Assembly: GCA_002392705.1 (NCBI GenBank)
Contig: DGHP01000041.1
Location: 1 to 9,202, forward strand
Source of the DNA: Lachnospiraceae bacterium UBA3845
GTDB taxonomy: Bacteria; Bacillota; Clostridia; Lachnospirales; Lachnospiraceae
Reading direction: 5' to 3'
Length of the DNA: 9,202 bases
This document shows positions 1 to 6,538 of this stretch, in pieces (position 1 is the stretch's first letter; each line of letters begins with the position of its first letter). The notes under the pieces are model-generated. The model was not told where the DNA came from and ran no database searches. It saw only the letters and a list, made by a program, of their open reading frames with translations. The translations under genes were made by a program, and so were the position numbers.

Positions 1-1340
1 GAGCTTATGCGGATATCAGAGATATCACGATAGCGGCCAATACGGCCATGATCCATCTTCTCCTGGGGCTGCCCTGCGGCGGGCTGGGAACTTATCCCTT
101 CCGCCCTCTGACGCTGGGAGGTGAGGAACTGTCCTGGAAGTGTCTTTTCGGGGCAGGCGCAGAGCAGACCGAGAAAGCGTACGGGGGCATGAAAACCGGC
201 GGGTCAGCGGAATCAGGAAAAGAGGAAGCAGGCGAGGCAGCGGAATCTGTAAATGAGGAAGCAGGCGAGGCAGCGGAATCTGTAAATGAAGAAGCCGGCG
301 GGTCAGCGGACTTTGGAAACGTGGAAGCCGGCGGGGCATCAGACTCCGGAAAAGTGAAAGTTCATATCCTGCGCGGGATCAGCAGCTATGTCGGCGCGGA
401 TATCACCGCGGGGATCTATGCCCTGGATCTGGACAGGAGAAAAGGAAATACTCTGTTTCTGGACCTCGGAACAAATGGGGAGATGGCTCTGATCCGGGAC
501 GGCAGGATCAGCTGCGCTTCGGCTGCGGCAGGACCGGCGCTGGAGGGCGGAAACCTTTCCTGCGGGACGGGAAGCATACCCGGAGCGGTCTGCGGCCTTG
601 AAATCCGGGGCTCCTCCGTCCTGGTGCGGACAATCGGCGGAAAAGCCCCGATCGGTTTCTGCGGGAGCGGAGTCATAGAGACGGCGGCGGCTCTGTTGGA
701 AGCCGGCCTTATGGACCGGACAGGCCGGCTGCGTGAGGATCTGAGAGAGCATGGCTTTGATCTCCGGACTGCGGGATATCTTCTGCAGGGAGACGGAAGC
801 TGCAGCTTAGCAGAGGGAGAGGATGAGAGTGAGTCCGCTGCTCAGCGAAAGAATGAGAGTGAGCTCGCCCGTGAGCGCAGGGCCGGCATACCCTGTATTC
901 CGGTACAGGGGGAGAACACGGAATATCACGCCCCGGGGACAGGCCGGGACCGTTCTGTGTGCATGACACAGGATGATATCCGCCAGCTGCAGCTGGCCAA
1001 GGCGGCCATCCGGGCAGGGATAGAGATTCTGCTGGACAGGGAAGAACTCTCCTGCGATAAGATCGACAGGGTTTTTCTGGCAGGTGCGTTCGGGACTTTC
1101 CTGAATCCGCAGAAGGCTGCCGCGATCGGACTGATCCCTGAAGAACTGGCCCGGAAGGCCCTGCCGGCGGGGAATACTTCGCTTGCAGGCGCCGTGAAAA
1201 GTCTGTGTGAATCAGTCGGCGCGGAAAGGATAAGAAAGATCGCCGAGCAGGCTGAAGAGCGGATTCTGGCGAATGAGAGCGGTTTTGAGGAACTGTTCAT
1301 CCGTTACATGGATTTCCCTGACAGGCGGCAAATGCCGTAA
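1..1340 (+). CDS. RACo-like corrinoid-protein reactivator, ASKHA/DUF4445 domain (5' end missing)
   Basis: The reading frame is open from position 3 and ends at TAA 1338-1340; the N-terminus lies outside the window. Known relatives (RACo, COG3894) use ATP to drive reductive reactivation of cobalamin proteins and usually carry an N-terminal 2Fe-2S domain, which is not visible here. Family hallmarks in order are AANTAMIHLLLGL near 33-71, GISSYVGADI before 410, the nucleotide-binding DLGTNGE at 462-482, SAAAGPALEGG, GFCGSGVIE, the helix QLQLAKAAIRAGIEILL, VFLAGAFGTFLNP with IGLIPEE, and GNTSLAGA. The C-terminus ends in the usual MDFP motif, so the gene is complete at this end. Its place just upstream of a methionine synthase without a reactivation domain suggests MetH as its client; that is inference. 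Two low-complexity insertions are odd: acidic 11-residue repeats at 201-359, and a Glu/Ser/Arg-rich stretch at about 807-957. Family assignment is very likely; the substrate is not proven. Confidence 0.88.
   Translation, partial: AYADIRDITIAANTAMIHLLLGLPCGGLGTYPFRPLTLGGEELSWKCLFGAGAEQTEKAYGGMKTGGSAESGKEEAGEAAESVNEEAGEAAESVNEEAGGSADFGNVEAGGASDSGKVKVHILRGISSYVGADITAGIYALDLDRRKGNTLFLDLGTNGEMALIRDGRISCASAAAGPALEGGNLSCGTGSIPGAVCGLEIRGSSVLVRTIGGKAPIGFCGSGVIETAAALLEAGLMDRTGRLREDLREHGFDLRTAGYLLQGDGSCSLAEGEDESESAAQRKNESELARERRAGIPCIPVQGENTEYHAPGTGRDRSVCMTQDDIRQLQLAKAAIRAGIEILLDREELSCDKIDRVFLAGAFGTFLNPQKAAAIGLIPEELARKALPAGNTSLAGAVKSLCESVGAERIRKIAEQAEERILANESGFEELFIRYMDFPDRRQMP
201..359 (+). repeat. 33-bp in-frame minisatellite in the RACo-like gene
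   Basis: The codons form five 11-residue units starting at 201, 234, 267, 300 and 333, the last one incomplete. The unit is close to EAAESVNEEAG. Positions 222-254 and 255-287 are identical over 33 bases, while the outer units have diverged (GSAESGKEEAG, GSADFGNVEAG, GASDSGKVKV). The array falls in the linker just before the conserved SSYVGADI segment, so it lengthens a surface loop without breaking the frame. It has no spacers and is not a CRISPR. Confidence 0.9.
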
Positions 1341-1489
1341 AGCAGTGCAGGAAGCTTTGCATGCAGTGAATGCCGGAAATTTCGGGCCTGCGGCGGATTT
1401 TCATGTCATAGATACGCAGGAAGCTGTTCAGCTGCGCCCCGTGACCGCAGGAACCGGAGGCGCATTGTTTTATGAAAAGGATGTAAGAA
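1341..1489 (+). other. Spacer between RACo-like gene and metH, with metH ribosome binding site
   Basis: This 149-bp gap holds no convincing gene; the only frame crossing it has no ribosome site and no recognisable family. No terminator, S-box or cobalamin riboswitch pattern is evident, which fits read-through from the upstream gene into metH. AAAAGGA at about 1475-1481 lies 8 bases before the metH ATG and is its Shine-Dalgarno site. Confidence 0.6.
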
Positions 1490-4081
1490 ATGACAAGAGA
1501 AGAATTCAGCAGGCTGACAGGGGAAGGTCTTTTGTTTCTTGACGGTGCTACCGGGACGAATCTGCAGAAGGCAGGCATGCCGGCAGGGGTATGTCCGGAA
1601 CTCTGGATTCTGGAGCATCCGGAAGCCCTGCTCCGTCTGCAGGAGGCTTTTGTGGAAGCGGGAAGCAGGGTTCTGTACGCTCCTACTTTCGGCGCCAACC
1701 GGATCAAGCTTCAGGAATATGGCCTGCAGGACTCTCTTGCTGAGATGAACGCTTCCCTTGTGGGCCTTTCCAGACAGGCTGCTGCCGGAGGCGCATTCGT
1801 TGCCGGTGATATCACGATGACAGGGAGACAGCTGTGCCCGATCGGAAGCATGCAGTTCGAGGAACTGGTGGAGATCTATAAGGAGCAGATCCGGGCCCTC
1901 AGCGAGGCGGGGGCGGATCTGCTGGTTGTGGAGACGATGATGAGCCTTCAGGAGACGCGGGCCGCTGTCATCGCCGCGCGGGAGGTCTGCGATCTTCCGG
2001 TGATGGCGACGCTTACATTTGAATCCGATGGAAGGAGCCTATTCGGAACGCCACCCGAATGCGTGCCCGTCACCCTGCAGGGACTGGGAGCGGACGCGGT
2101 CGGCCTGAACTGTTCTGCGGGTCCTGACCGGATGAAGGAACTGACGGAGCGCTTCTATGCTTATTCGGAGATTCCGGTTATCGTAAAGCCCAATGCCGGA
2201 ATCCCTGAACTGGAAGGCGATCGGACGGTTTACCGGATGACGCCGGAGGATTTTTCGGAAAGCTGCCTGGATCTGGTCAGGGCCGGCGCAGGGGTAATCG
2301 GGGGCTGCTGCGGTACGACGCCGGAGCATATCCGCGCCCTTGTCAGAAAGCTTCAGGGAGTACAGCCGCTTCCGGTGAGAAAGGAAAGAAGGAGAGTAAT
2401 CTGCTCTGAACGCAGGACGGTGGAGATCATACCCGGAGAGAGCCTTAAGATTATCGGGGAACGGATCAATCCGACCGGAAAGAAAACGCTTCAGAAGGAA
2501 CTCAGGGAAGGCCGCCTCGACCTTGTGCGGAAGATGGCCAGAGAGCAGGAGCAGGCCGGAGCCTCCATACTCGATGTGAACTGCGGGACCGGGGGAATCG
2601 ACGAGAAACAGACAATGATCAATGTGATCAATGAAGTGTCTCTGGTAACGGACCTGCCGCTCTGCATTGATTCCAGTTTTCCGGAAGTCCTGGAAGCCGC
2701 ACTGCGGATTTACCCGGGGAGAGCCCTGATCAATTCCATTTCCTGCGAAGAAGCAAAATTCAGCAGTCTGATTCGCACAGCGCAGAAGTACGGCGCCATG
2801 TTTATCCTGCTCCCTGTCTCCGATGAGGGAATCCCGGAAACGGCGGAAGCCAGGCATGAGCTGCTCTCGAACGCATTGGAGAAGGCAGCGCATTCAGGGA
2901 TCCGGCATGAGGATGTGATTGTGGACGCACTGGCGGCGACTGTCGGTGCGGATAAGAAAGCCGCCCTGAACTGCCTTGAGACGATCTCTTTCTGCAGGAA
3001 GCGGGATCTTCCGACTGTCTGCGGCCTGTCCAATATCTCCTTCGGCCTGCCCGAGAGAGGATTTGTGAACGCCGCCTTTCTGTCCATGGCGATTCTTAAG
3101 GGACTGACGCTGGCGATCGCGAACCCCATGCAGGACCTGCTGATGAATACAGCGGGGGCGTCTGATCTTCTGATGAACCGGGAGGGAAGCGATCTTGCCT
3201 ACATCCGCCGGATGCAGGAGTATGCAGAAAGAAAGCCTCTTCCGGGTACGGCTGCACGGACCGCACCGGCTGACGGCAAAGGAACCGCGGCAGCTTCCGG
3301 CCGGAGCATGGCATCTTCGGACAACGTGCTTTCAGGCGGGAGTGCGGCGTCCTCCGGCCAGGCGCTTTCCGGCGGGCGCAGGACTTCCTCCGGCAGTGTG
3401 ACTTCCGGCGGCGATATGGCTTCCGCGGCAGCTCCGGGAACGGAGGATCCTGAGAGACATCCGCTCTTTAAGGCAGTTCTGGAAGGAAATAAAGATGGGA
3501 TCACGGACCTTGCAAAGCGGGAGACGGACGGAGGGGCCGATGCCGGCGAAATCATCAACCGTATTCTGATTCCGGCGATCAACCGGGTAGGAGAACTTTT
3601 TGACCGCAAAGAGTATTTTCTCCCTCAGCTGATTGCCTCCGCGAATGCTATGGAAGAGGCCATCGCTTTTCTGGAGCCCATGATTGTCAGAGATTCCGGC
3701 ACAGAGGAGGCAGCTCTGGTGGTGATCGCAACGGTGGAAGGGGACGTGCATGATATCGGGAAAAACCTGGTGACACTGATGCTCCGGAATTATGGATACA
3801 GAGTGATCGACCTTGGAAAAAATGTCCCGGCTGAAGAGATTATCGATACCGCTCTGAAAGAGGACGCCGCGGTGGTTGCTCTGTCTGCCCTGATGACCAC
3901 TACGATGGTGAATATGAAAAAGGTTCTCCGGGAGGCGAAAGAGCGGCATTATAAGGGGAAAATCATCGTGGGCGGAGCTGCCGTCACGGAAACCTACGCC
4001 AGGGATATCGGGGCGGACGGTTATTCCACGGATGCGGCGGACTGCGTCAGGCTTGTCAGCAGGCTGCTGGGGAGAGAATAA
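1490..4081 (+). CDS. metH: Cobalamin-dependent methionine synthase without reactivation domain
   Basis: The enzyme moves a methyl group from methyltetrahydrofolate to homocysteine through protein-bound cobalamin, in the cytoplasm. Residues 1-290 are the homocysteine module: LDGATGTNLQ near 18, YAPTFGAN, and zinc ligands C208 (in GLNCSAGP) and C273/C274 (in GGCCGTTPEH). Residues 318-575 are the pterin-binding barrel, with IIGERINPTG 321-330, DVNCG 362-366, CIDSS 392-396 and GLSNISFGLP 512-521. After a repetitive linker (585-655) come the helical cap (about 656-735, with LPQLIASANAME) and the B12 Rossmann domain, with DVHDIG at 752-757 and axial H754, and VGGAAVTE near 827. The chain stops at 863 residues, so the roughly 330-residue AdoMet/flavodoxin reactivation domain of the E. 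coli type is absent, as in many anaerobes. The start is fixed by the AAAAGGA site 8 bases upstream. It is probably co-transcribed with its neighbours on both sides. Confidence 0.96.
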   Translation: MTREEFSRLTGEGLLFLDGATGTNLQKAGMPAGVCPELWILEHPEALLRLQEAFVEAGSRVLYAPTFGANRIKLQEYGLQDSLAEMNASLVGLSRQAAAGGAFVAGDITMTGRQLCPIGSMQFEELVEIYKEQIRALSEAGADLLVVETMMSLQETRAAVIAAREVCDLPVMATLTFESDGRSLFGTPPECVPVTLQGLGADAVGLNCSAGPDRMKELTERFYAYSEIPVIVKPNAGIPELEGDRTVYRMTPEDFSESCLDLVRAGAGVIGGCCGTTPEHIRALVRKLQGVQPLPVRKERRRVICSERRTVEIIPGESLKIIGERINPTGKKTLQKELREGRLDLVRKMAREQEQAGASILDVNCGTGGIDEKQTMINVINEVSLVTDLPLCIDSSFPEVLEAALRIYPGRALINSISCEEAKFSSLIRTAQKYGAMFILLPVSDEGIPETAEARHELLSNALEKAAHSGIRHEDVIVDALAATVGADKKAALNCLETISFCRKRDLPTVCGLSNISFGLPERGFVNAAFLSMAILKGLTLAIANPMQDLLMNTAGASDLLMNREGSDLAYIRRMQEYAERKPLPGTAARTAPADGKGTAAASGRSMASSDNVLSGGSAASSGQALSGGRRTSSGSVTSGGDMASAAAPGTEDPERHPLFKAVLEGNKDGITDLAKRETDGGADAGEIINRILIPAINRVGELFDRKEYFLPQLIASANAMEEAIAFLEPMIVRDSGTEEAALVVIATVEGDVHDIGKNLVTLMLRNYGYRVIDLGKNVPAEEIIDTALKEDAAVVALSALMTTTMVNMKKVLREAKERHYKGKIIVGGAAVTETYARDIGADGYSTDAADCVRLVSRLLGRE
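3296..3439 (+). repeat. 36-bp in-frame repeat array in the metH interdomain linker
   Basis: Residues 603-650 of MetH fall into four 12-residue units that each begin with Ser-Gly: SGRSMASSDNVL, SGGSAASSGQAL, SGGRRTSSGSVT and SGGDMASAAAPG. The DNA repeats degenerately at 36-bp spacing, with the shared core tcCGGCgGG and cTCCTCCGGC-like blocks. The array joins the pterin-binding module to the cobalamin cap. It would act as a long flexible Ser/Gly/Ala tether, longer than I would expect in a standard MetH of this domain set. Confidence 0.88.
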
Positions 4082-4094
4082 CCGTTTTTCGGAC

Positions 4095-4102
4095 GGAAGG
4101 AG
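4095..4102 (+). promoter_or_regulatory. Ribosome binding site that sets the Nudix-GNAT start
   Basis: GGAAGGAG lies 7 bases before ATG 4110 and only 4 bases before the adjacent in-frame ATG 4107. Spacing favours 4110. It also shows that the longer frame opening inside metH (from 4032) is not the real start. Confidence 0.7.
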
Positions 4103-4109
4103 CTGCATG

Positions 4110-5258
4110 ATGAGAGAAACATCTCTGGTTTACATAGTGAAAGAAGATTCCTGCCTGATGCTTCACAGGATCAGGAAAGAGAAGGACATAAATCACGGAA
4201 AATGGATCGGCGTCGGCGGGAAGTTTGAGCCGGGAGAGAGTCCGGAAGAATGCATGAGAAGAGAAGTGCGTGAGGAGACGGGACTTTATATTGATAAGTA
4301 TCGATACTGCGGCATCGTCACCTTCCAGTCCGATGACGATGAGACAGAGTACATGCACCTGTTTCTCGCGACTGATTTCCATGGCAGTCTGAAAAGCTGT
4401 GACGAAGGGGTTCTGGAATGGCTTCCGGTCAGTGAACTGACAAAGATTCCCCACTGGGTCGGGGACCGGATCTTCCTCTCCCTTATCATGTACGGATCCT
4501 TTCCCTTCTTCTCCCTGAAGCTGGTCTACAGGGACGGGCTGCTGACGGGGGCGGTGCTCAATGAACACAATTGTCTGGTGACTGAGCGGCTGATCCTGCG
4601 CCCCTGGCTGGAGGAGGATGCGGCAGCCCTGTACAGGTGGGCATCCAATCCGAAGATCGGGCTTTCCGCCGGCTGGGCGCCGCATAAAAGCGAGGAAGAG
4701 AGCCGGGAAGTTATAAAGGAGGTTCTGAACCGGCCGGAGTGCTACGCCATCGTCCGGAGGGACAGCGGCGAGCCGGTCGGCTGCGCAGGACTTACGAATT
4801 TCCGGCTGGCCGATGAAGATGGAAGTCTGATCAGTTATTTTGATGAGAGGAAAAGTGTTCATCCAACCTGCTGCAGCATGCCGGACCTTCCGGAACCGGA
4901 GGAGAAGAAAGAAAACTCCGGCAGAACCCGGGAAGGCGCTGAAAACGCGCGCGCTGGGCTGCCGGACGGTGTCAGAGTTGAGGCGGAGCTTGGTTACTGG
5001 CTGGCGGAACCCTTCTGGGGCCGGGGATATGCCGCGGAGGCGTCAAAAGCCCTGCTTGACCACGGGTTTCATGCGCTGTGCCTGGAACGGATCTGGTGCT
5101 CCTATTATGATGGAAACGAGCGGTCAAGGCGGACACAGGAGAGACTGGGATTTCACTATCATCATACAGATGAAAACGTATATCTGCCCCTGCTGAAAGA
5201 ACGACGGACATCGATCTGTAATGTGATGACCGCTTCCGGCTTCAAATCTTCGCGATGA
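4110..5258 (+). CDS. Nudix hydrolase - GNAT acetyltransferase fusion (382 aa)
   Basis: Residues 1-150 are a MutT-like Nudix domain. The box fits GX5EX7REUXEEXGU exactly: G37, E43, R51-E52-V53, E55-E56, G58-L59. The tail VGDRIFLSLI and FPFFSLKLVYRDG is typical of Firmicute MutT proteins that hydrolyse oxidised nucleoside triphosphates. Residues 157-360 are a RimJ/RimL-type GNAT domain: TERLILRPWLEEDA at 158-171, GYWLAEPFWGRGYAAEA at 295-311 as the acetyl-CoA loop, and ERIW...NERS..TQERLGF at the end. Family knowledge therefore predicts a nucleotide-cleaning and an N-acetyltransferase activity in one chain; substrates cannot be read from sequence. A Pro/Glu/Lys-rich insert (about 247-290) splits the GNAT domain just before its acetyl-CoA motif. 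The gene begins 28 bp after metH, so it is probably in the same operon, although no metabolic link is evident. An in-frame ATG at 4107 and longer upstream starts inside metH are less likely. Confidence 0.87.
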   Translation: MRETSLVYIVKEDSCLMLHRIRKEKDINHGKWIGVGGKFEPGESPEECMRREVREETGLYIDKYRYCGIVTFQSDDDETEYMHLFLATDFHGSLKSCDEGVLEWLPVSELTKIPHWVGDRIFLSLIMYGSFPFFSLKLVYRDGLLTGAVLNEHNCLVTERLILRPWLEEDAAALYRWASNPKIGLSAGWAPHKSEEESREVIKEVLNRPECYAIVRRDSGEPVGCAGLTNFRLADEDGSLISYFDERKSVHPTCCSMPDLPEPEEKKENSGRTREGAENARAGLPDGVRVEAELGYWLAEPFWGRGYAAEASKALLDHGFHALCLERIWCSYYDGNERSRRTQERLGFHYHHTDENVYLPLLKERRTSICNVMTASGFKSSR

Positions 5259-5371
5259 AGTATGCAGCCTCTGACGGACGCCGGGCGAAGCGGAGCGCAG
5301 AGCCGCGGACACACAGATGAAGTCCCGCATCTGAAGCTGCCGTACGCCCGGGCGCAATTGTGTCGGGCGGA
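5254..5371 (+). repeat. GC-rich intergenic repeat, copy A (downstream of treR)
   Basis: It begins GATGAAGTATGCAGCCTC at the very end of the Nudix-GNAT gene and ends near GGGCGGAA. The same order of blocks (GATGAAGTATG, CAGCCTC, GCGAAG, GAGCCGC, ACAG.TGA, TGCCG, GGCGC, GGGCGGA) recurs at 6174-6282 in the same orientation, with small gaps. It contains a possible hairpin, CGCCCG at 5345-5350 with CGGGCG at 5364-5369, but no T-run follows on either strand. It fills most of the convergent gap 5259-5394, where I see no other terminator. Confidence 0.6.
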
Positions 5372-5394
5372 ATTAATAAAAACCTGACTGTGCC

Positions 5395-6144
5395 TTACAT
5401 CTCGCTGGTATCTTCCGGCTTTTCGCGATGGCGCAGGGCGGTCGTCTGGAAACAGAAATAGTCCGGACGATGCCGGGATTCCGTATATTCAAACATCACA
5501 CCCTCCGAGTTGAAGGTCTGTCCGGATACAACGGCCAGGCAGTCATATCCGTTGAGTGCCAGATTGTCTTCGTCGATCTGGGTGATGCGTTCTACCGTAA
5601 TCTGGCGCTTGCTCATGACGATCTGCATGCCGAGCTCCTGCTCAATATAATCGTAGATCGAGTGAATGCAGATCTCCTTTGTCAGGTTCGGGACCAGCGT
5701 CTTGTCAAAGAGGTTGATGTCAAAAACGCAGGGATCTCCGTCGAGAGAACGGACGCGCTGGATAAAGTAAAGTTCCGTACCGACGGGAAATCCGGTCCGT
5801 CTGGATACATGTTCGTCGGCAGTCAGCTCCGTAAAGCGGATCAGCCTGGTTGTATGCTCCATGGCATTGCGCTGCGCAGATTCGTGGAAGGACTCGATCC
5901 CTCCGATCAGGAAGCTGGTGGGCGTTCCCTTGGTATAGATAACGCGCACGCCCCTGCCGTGCATCGGCTGGACATATCCCTCCTCCGCCAGCATGGAGAT
6001 GGCCCTGCGGACTGTGTTGCGCGAGCAGCTGAAGCGGATAATCAGCTGATTTTCCGATGGCATGAGCGACTGATAGGGCAGTTTTTCTGATTCAATATCT
6101 TTCTTAAGTTCTTTATAGATCGATTCAAATTTTGACTTTGGCAT
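5395..6144 (-). CDS. treR: GntR/UTRA-family trehalose operon repressor TreR
   Basis: The 249-residue length is normal for the HutC/UTRA branch of GntR. Residues 6-69 are the winged helix-turn-helix: IYKELKKDIES, MPSENQLIIRFSCSRNTVRRA at 28-48, then LAEEGYVQPMHGRG. Residues 75-240 are the UTRA ligand domain. Distinctive TreR stretches are FLIGGIESFHE near 78-88, LTKEIC..SIYDYIEQELG at 154-172 and FEYTESRHRPDYF at 218-230. These closely follow the B. subtilis TreR sequence as I remember it. Known TreR proteins repress trehalose uptake and hydrolysis genes and are released by trehalose-6-phosphate. The start is supported by GGGAGAGA (minus strand, 6151-6158) 6 bases upstream. Its promoter region carries a palindromic operator, so autorepression is likely. 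No trehalose PTS gene or full hydrolase is in view; only the GH13-like fragment lies opposite. Confidence 0.9.
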   Translation of the reverse strand: MPKSKFESIYKELKKDIESEKLPYQSLMPSENQLIIRFSCSRNTVRRAISMLAEEGYVQPMHGRGVRVIYTKGTPTSFLIGGIESFHESAQRNAMEHTTRLIRFTELTADEHVSRRTGFPVGTELYFIQRVRSLDGDPCVFDINLFDKTLVPNLTKEICIHSIYDYIEQELGMQIVMSKRQITVERITQIDEDNLALNGYDCLAVVSGQTFNSEGVMFEYTESRHRPDYFCFQTTALRHREKPEDTSEM

Positions 6145-6173
6145 TCTTACTCTCTCCCGATTAAAGAAATTAA

Positions 6174-6282
6174 GATGAAGTATGCGCAGCCTCAGACAGG
6201 CGCTTAGCGAAGAGCCGCAGGCAGACAGCTGATATCTGGCAGCGGGTGATGCCGCGGACCCTGGCGCGCCGAGCGGGGCGGA
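6174..6282 (+). repeat. GC-rich intergenic repeat, copy B (inside the treR leader)
   Basis: It begins GATGAAGTATGCGCAGCCTC and ends at GGGCGGA, matching copy A at 5254-5371 in order and orientation with indels. A small hairpin is possible: GGC.CTT at about 6199-6205 pairs with AAG.GCC around a four-base loop. It lies between the predicted treR transcription start (about 6324) and the treR start codon, so its complement would form much of a leader of about 180 nt. Confidence 0.6.
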
Positions 6283-6306
6283 AATGATGAATGAAAGAGA
6301 CAGGAC

Positions 6307-6322
6307 GGTTGTTTAAACAGCC
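6307..6322. promoter_or_regulatory. TreR-type operator 1, overlapping the treR transcription start
   Basis: GGTTGTTTAAACAGCC is a 16-bp palindrome with one mismatched pair. Its core GTTTAAAC fits the GTnTAnAC half-site pattern known for HutC-branch GntR regulators, and TTGTTTAAACAG is close to the TTGTATATACAA-like site described for Bacillus TreR. It lies immediately downstream of the -10 box on the treR strand, where binding would block transcription initiation. That TreR binds here is inference. Confidence 0.75.
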
Positions 6323-6330
6323 CCTTTTTA

Positions 6331-6358
6331 ATTATATTATTCCAGTTATTTTCGTCAA
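6331..6358 (-). promoter_or_regulatory. Predicted sigma-A promoter of treR
   Basis: Read on the minus strand, TTGACG (6353-6358) and TATAAT (6331-6336) are separated by 16 bases. The -10 matches consensus fully and the -35 matches in five of six positions. Transcription should begin near 6324, at the edge of operator 1, leaving a leader of about 180 nt before the treR ATG. Confidence 0.8.
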
Positions 6359-6526
6359 GTCTTAAAAAGAAAACAATCGGGCGCTGCCGGCGGATCGCAG
6401 TGCCATGCAGCAGAACGCGTGCTCCGCAAGTGTGCAGGCACGACTAGCAGAACCTTGTTCCAAATGGCCGTGAATAGTAACCCTGTAACGAAATATTTAC
6501 ATTTTTTAGGGCCTTCCCACTTGATT

Positions 6527-6538
6527 ATGTTTAAACAA
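6527..6538. promoter_or_regulatory. TreR-type operator 2, upstream of the GH13-like gene
   Basis: ATGTTTAAACAA repeats the GTTTAAAC core of operator 1, 218 bp away centre to centre. It ends 39 bp before the ATG at 6578. An outer inverted repeat, ACTTG (6519-6523) with CAAGT (6536-6540), surrounds it. I cannot name a firm promoter here. TTGATT (6521-6526) with a weak TAAAAA (6545-6550) would put the operator in the promoter spacer. TATGTT (6526-6531) is an alternative -10. Confidence 0.7.

Noticed and set aside
201..359. CRISPR-like array
   Set aside because: The 33-bp units are directly adjacent without spacers and encode an in-frame peptide repeat; the same holds for the 36-bp units at 3296-3439.
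1273..1542. Plus-strand frame bridging the RACo-like gene and metH
   Set aside because: It overlaps both genes, has no ribosome site and resembles no known protein; the RACo-like gene ends with its usual C-terminal motif, so no frameshift needs explaining.
3332..4108. 258-codon antisense frame over the metH cobalamin domain, and a 284-codon one at 2039-2893
   Set aside because: Both oppose well-conserved metH motifs and read as His/Arg/Ser/Pro-rich shadow translations typical of GC-rich DNA.
4032..4109. Extended start of the Nudix-GNAT protein inside metH
   Set aside because: The extra residues translate the out-of-frame end of metH, and GGAAGGAG at 4095-4102 points to 4110.
5345..5369. Terminator between the convergent Nudix-GNAT gene and treR
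   Set aside because: A CGCCCG/CGGGCG stem is possible, but the loop is 13 bases and there is no T-run on either side, so it is only noted within repeat A.
5428..6090. 220-codon open frame on the plus strand inside treR
   Set aside because: It is fully antisense to treR, has no ribosome site and no recognisable protein features. treR has clear domain motifs.
6375..6480. tRNA or small RNA gene in the treR upstream region
   Set aside because: I could not form a cloverleaf or find a promoter-terminator pair; the GTGC/GCAC pairing seen is too small to support a call.
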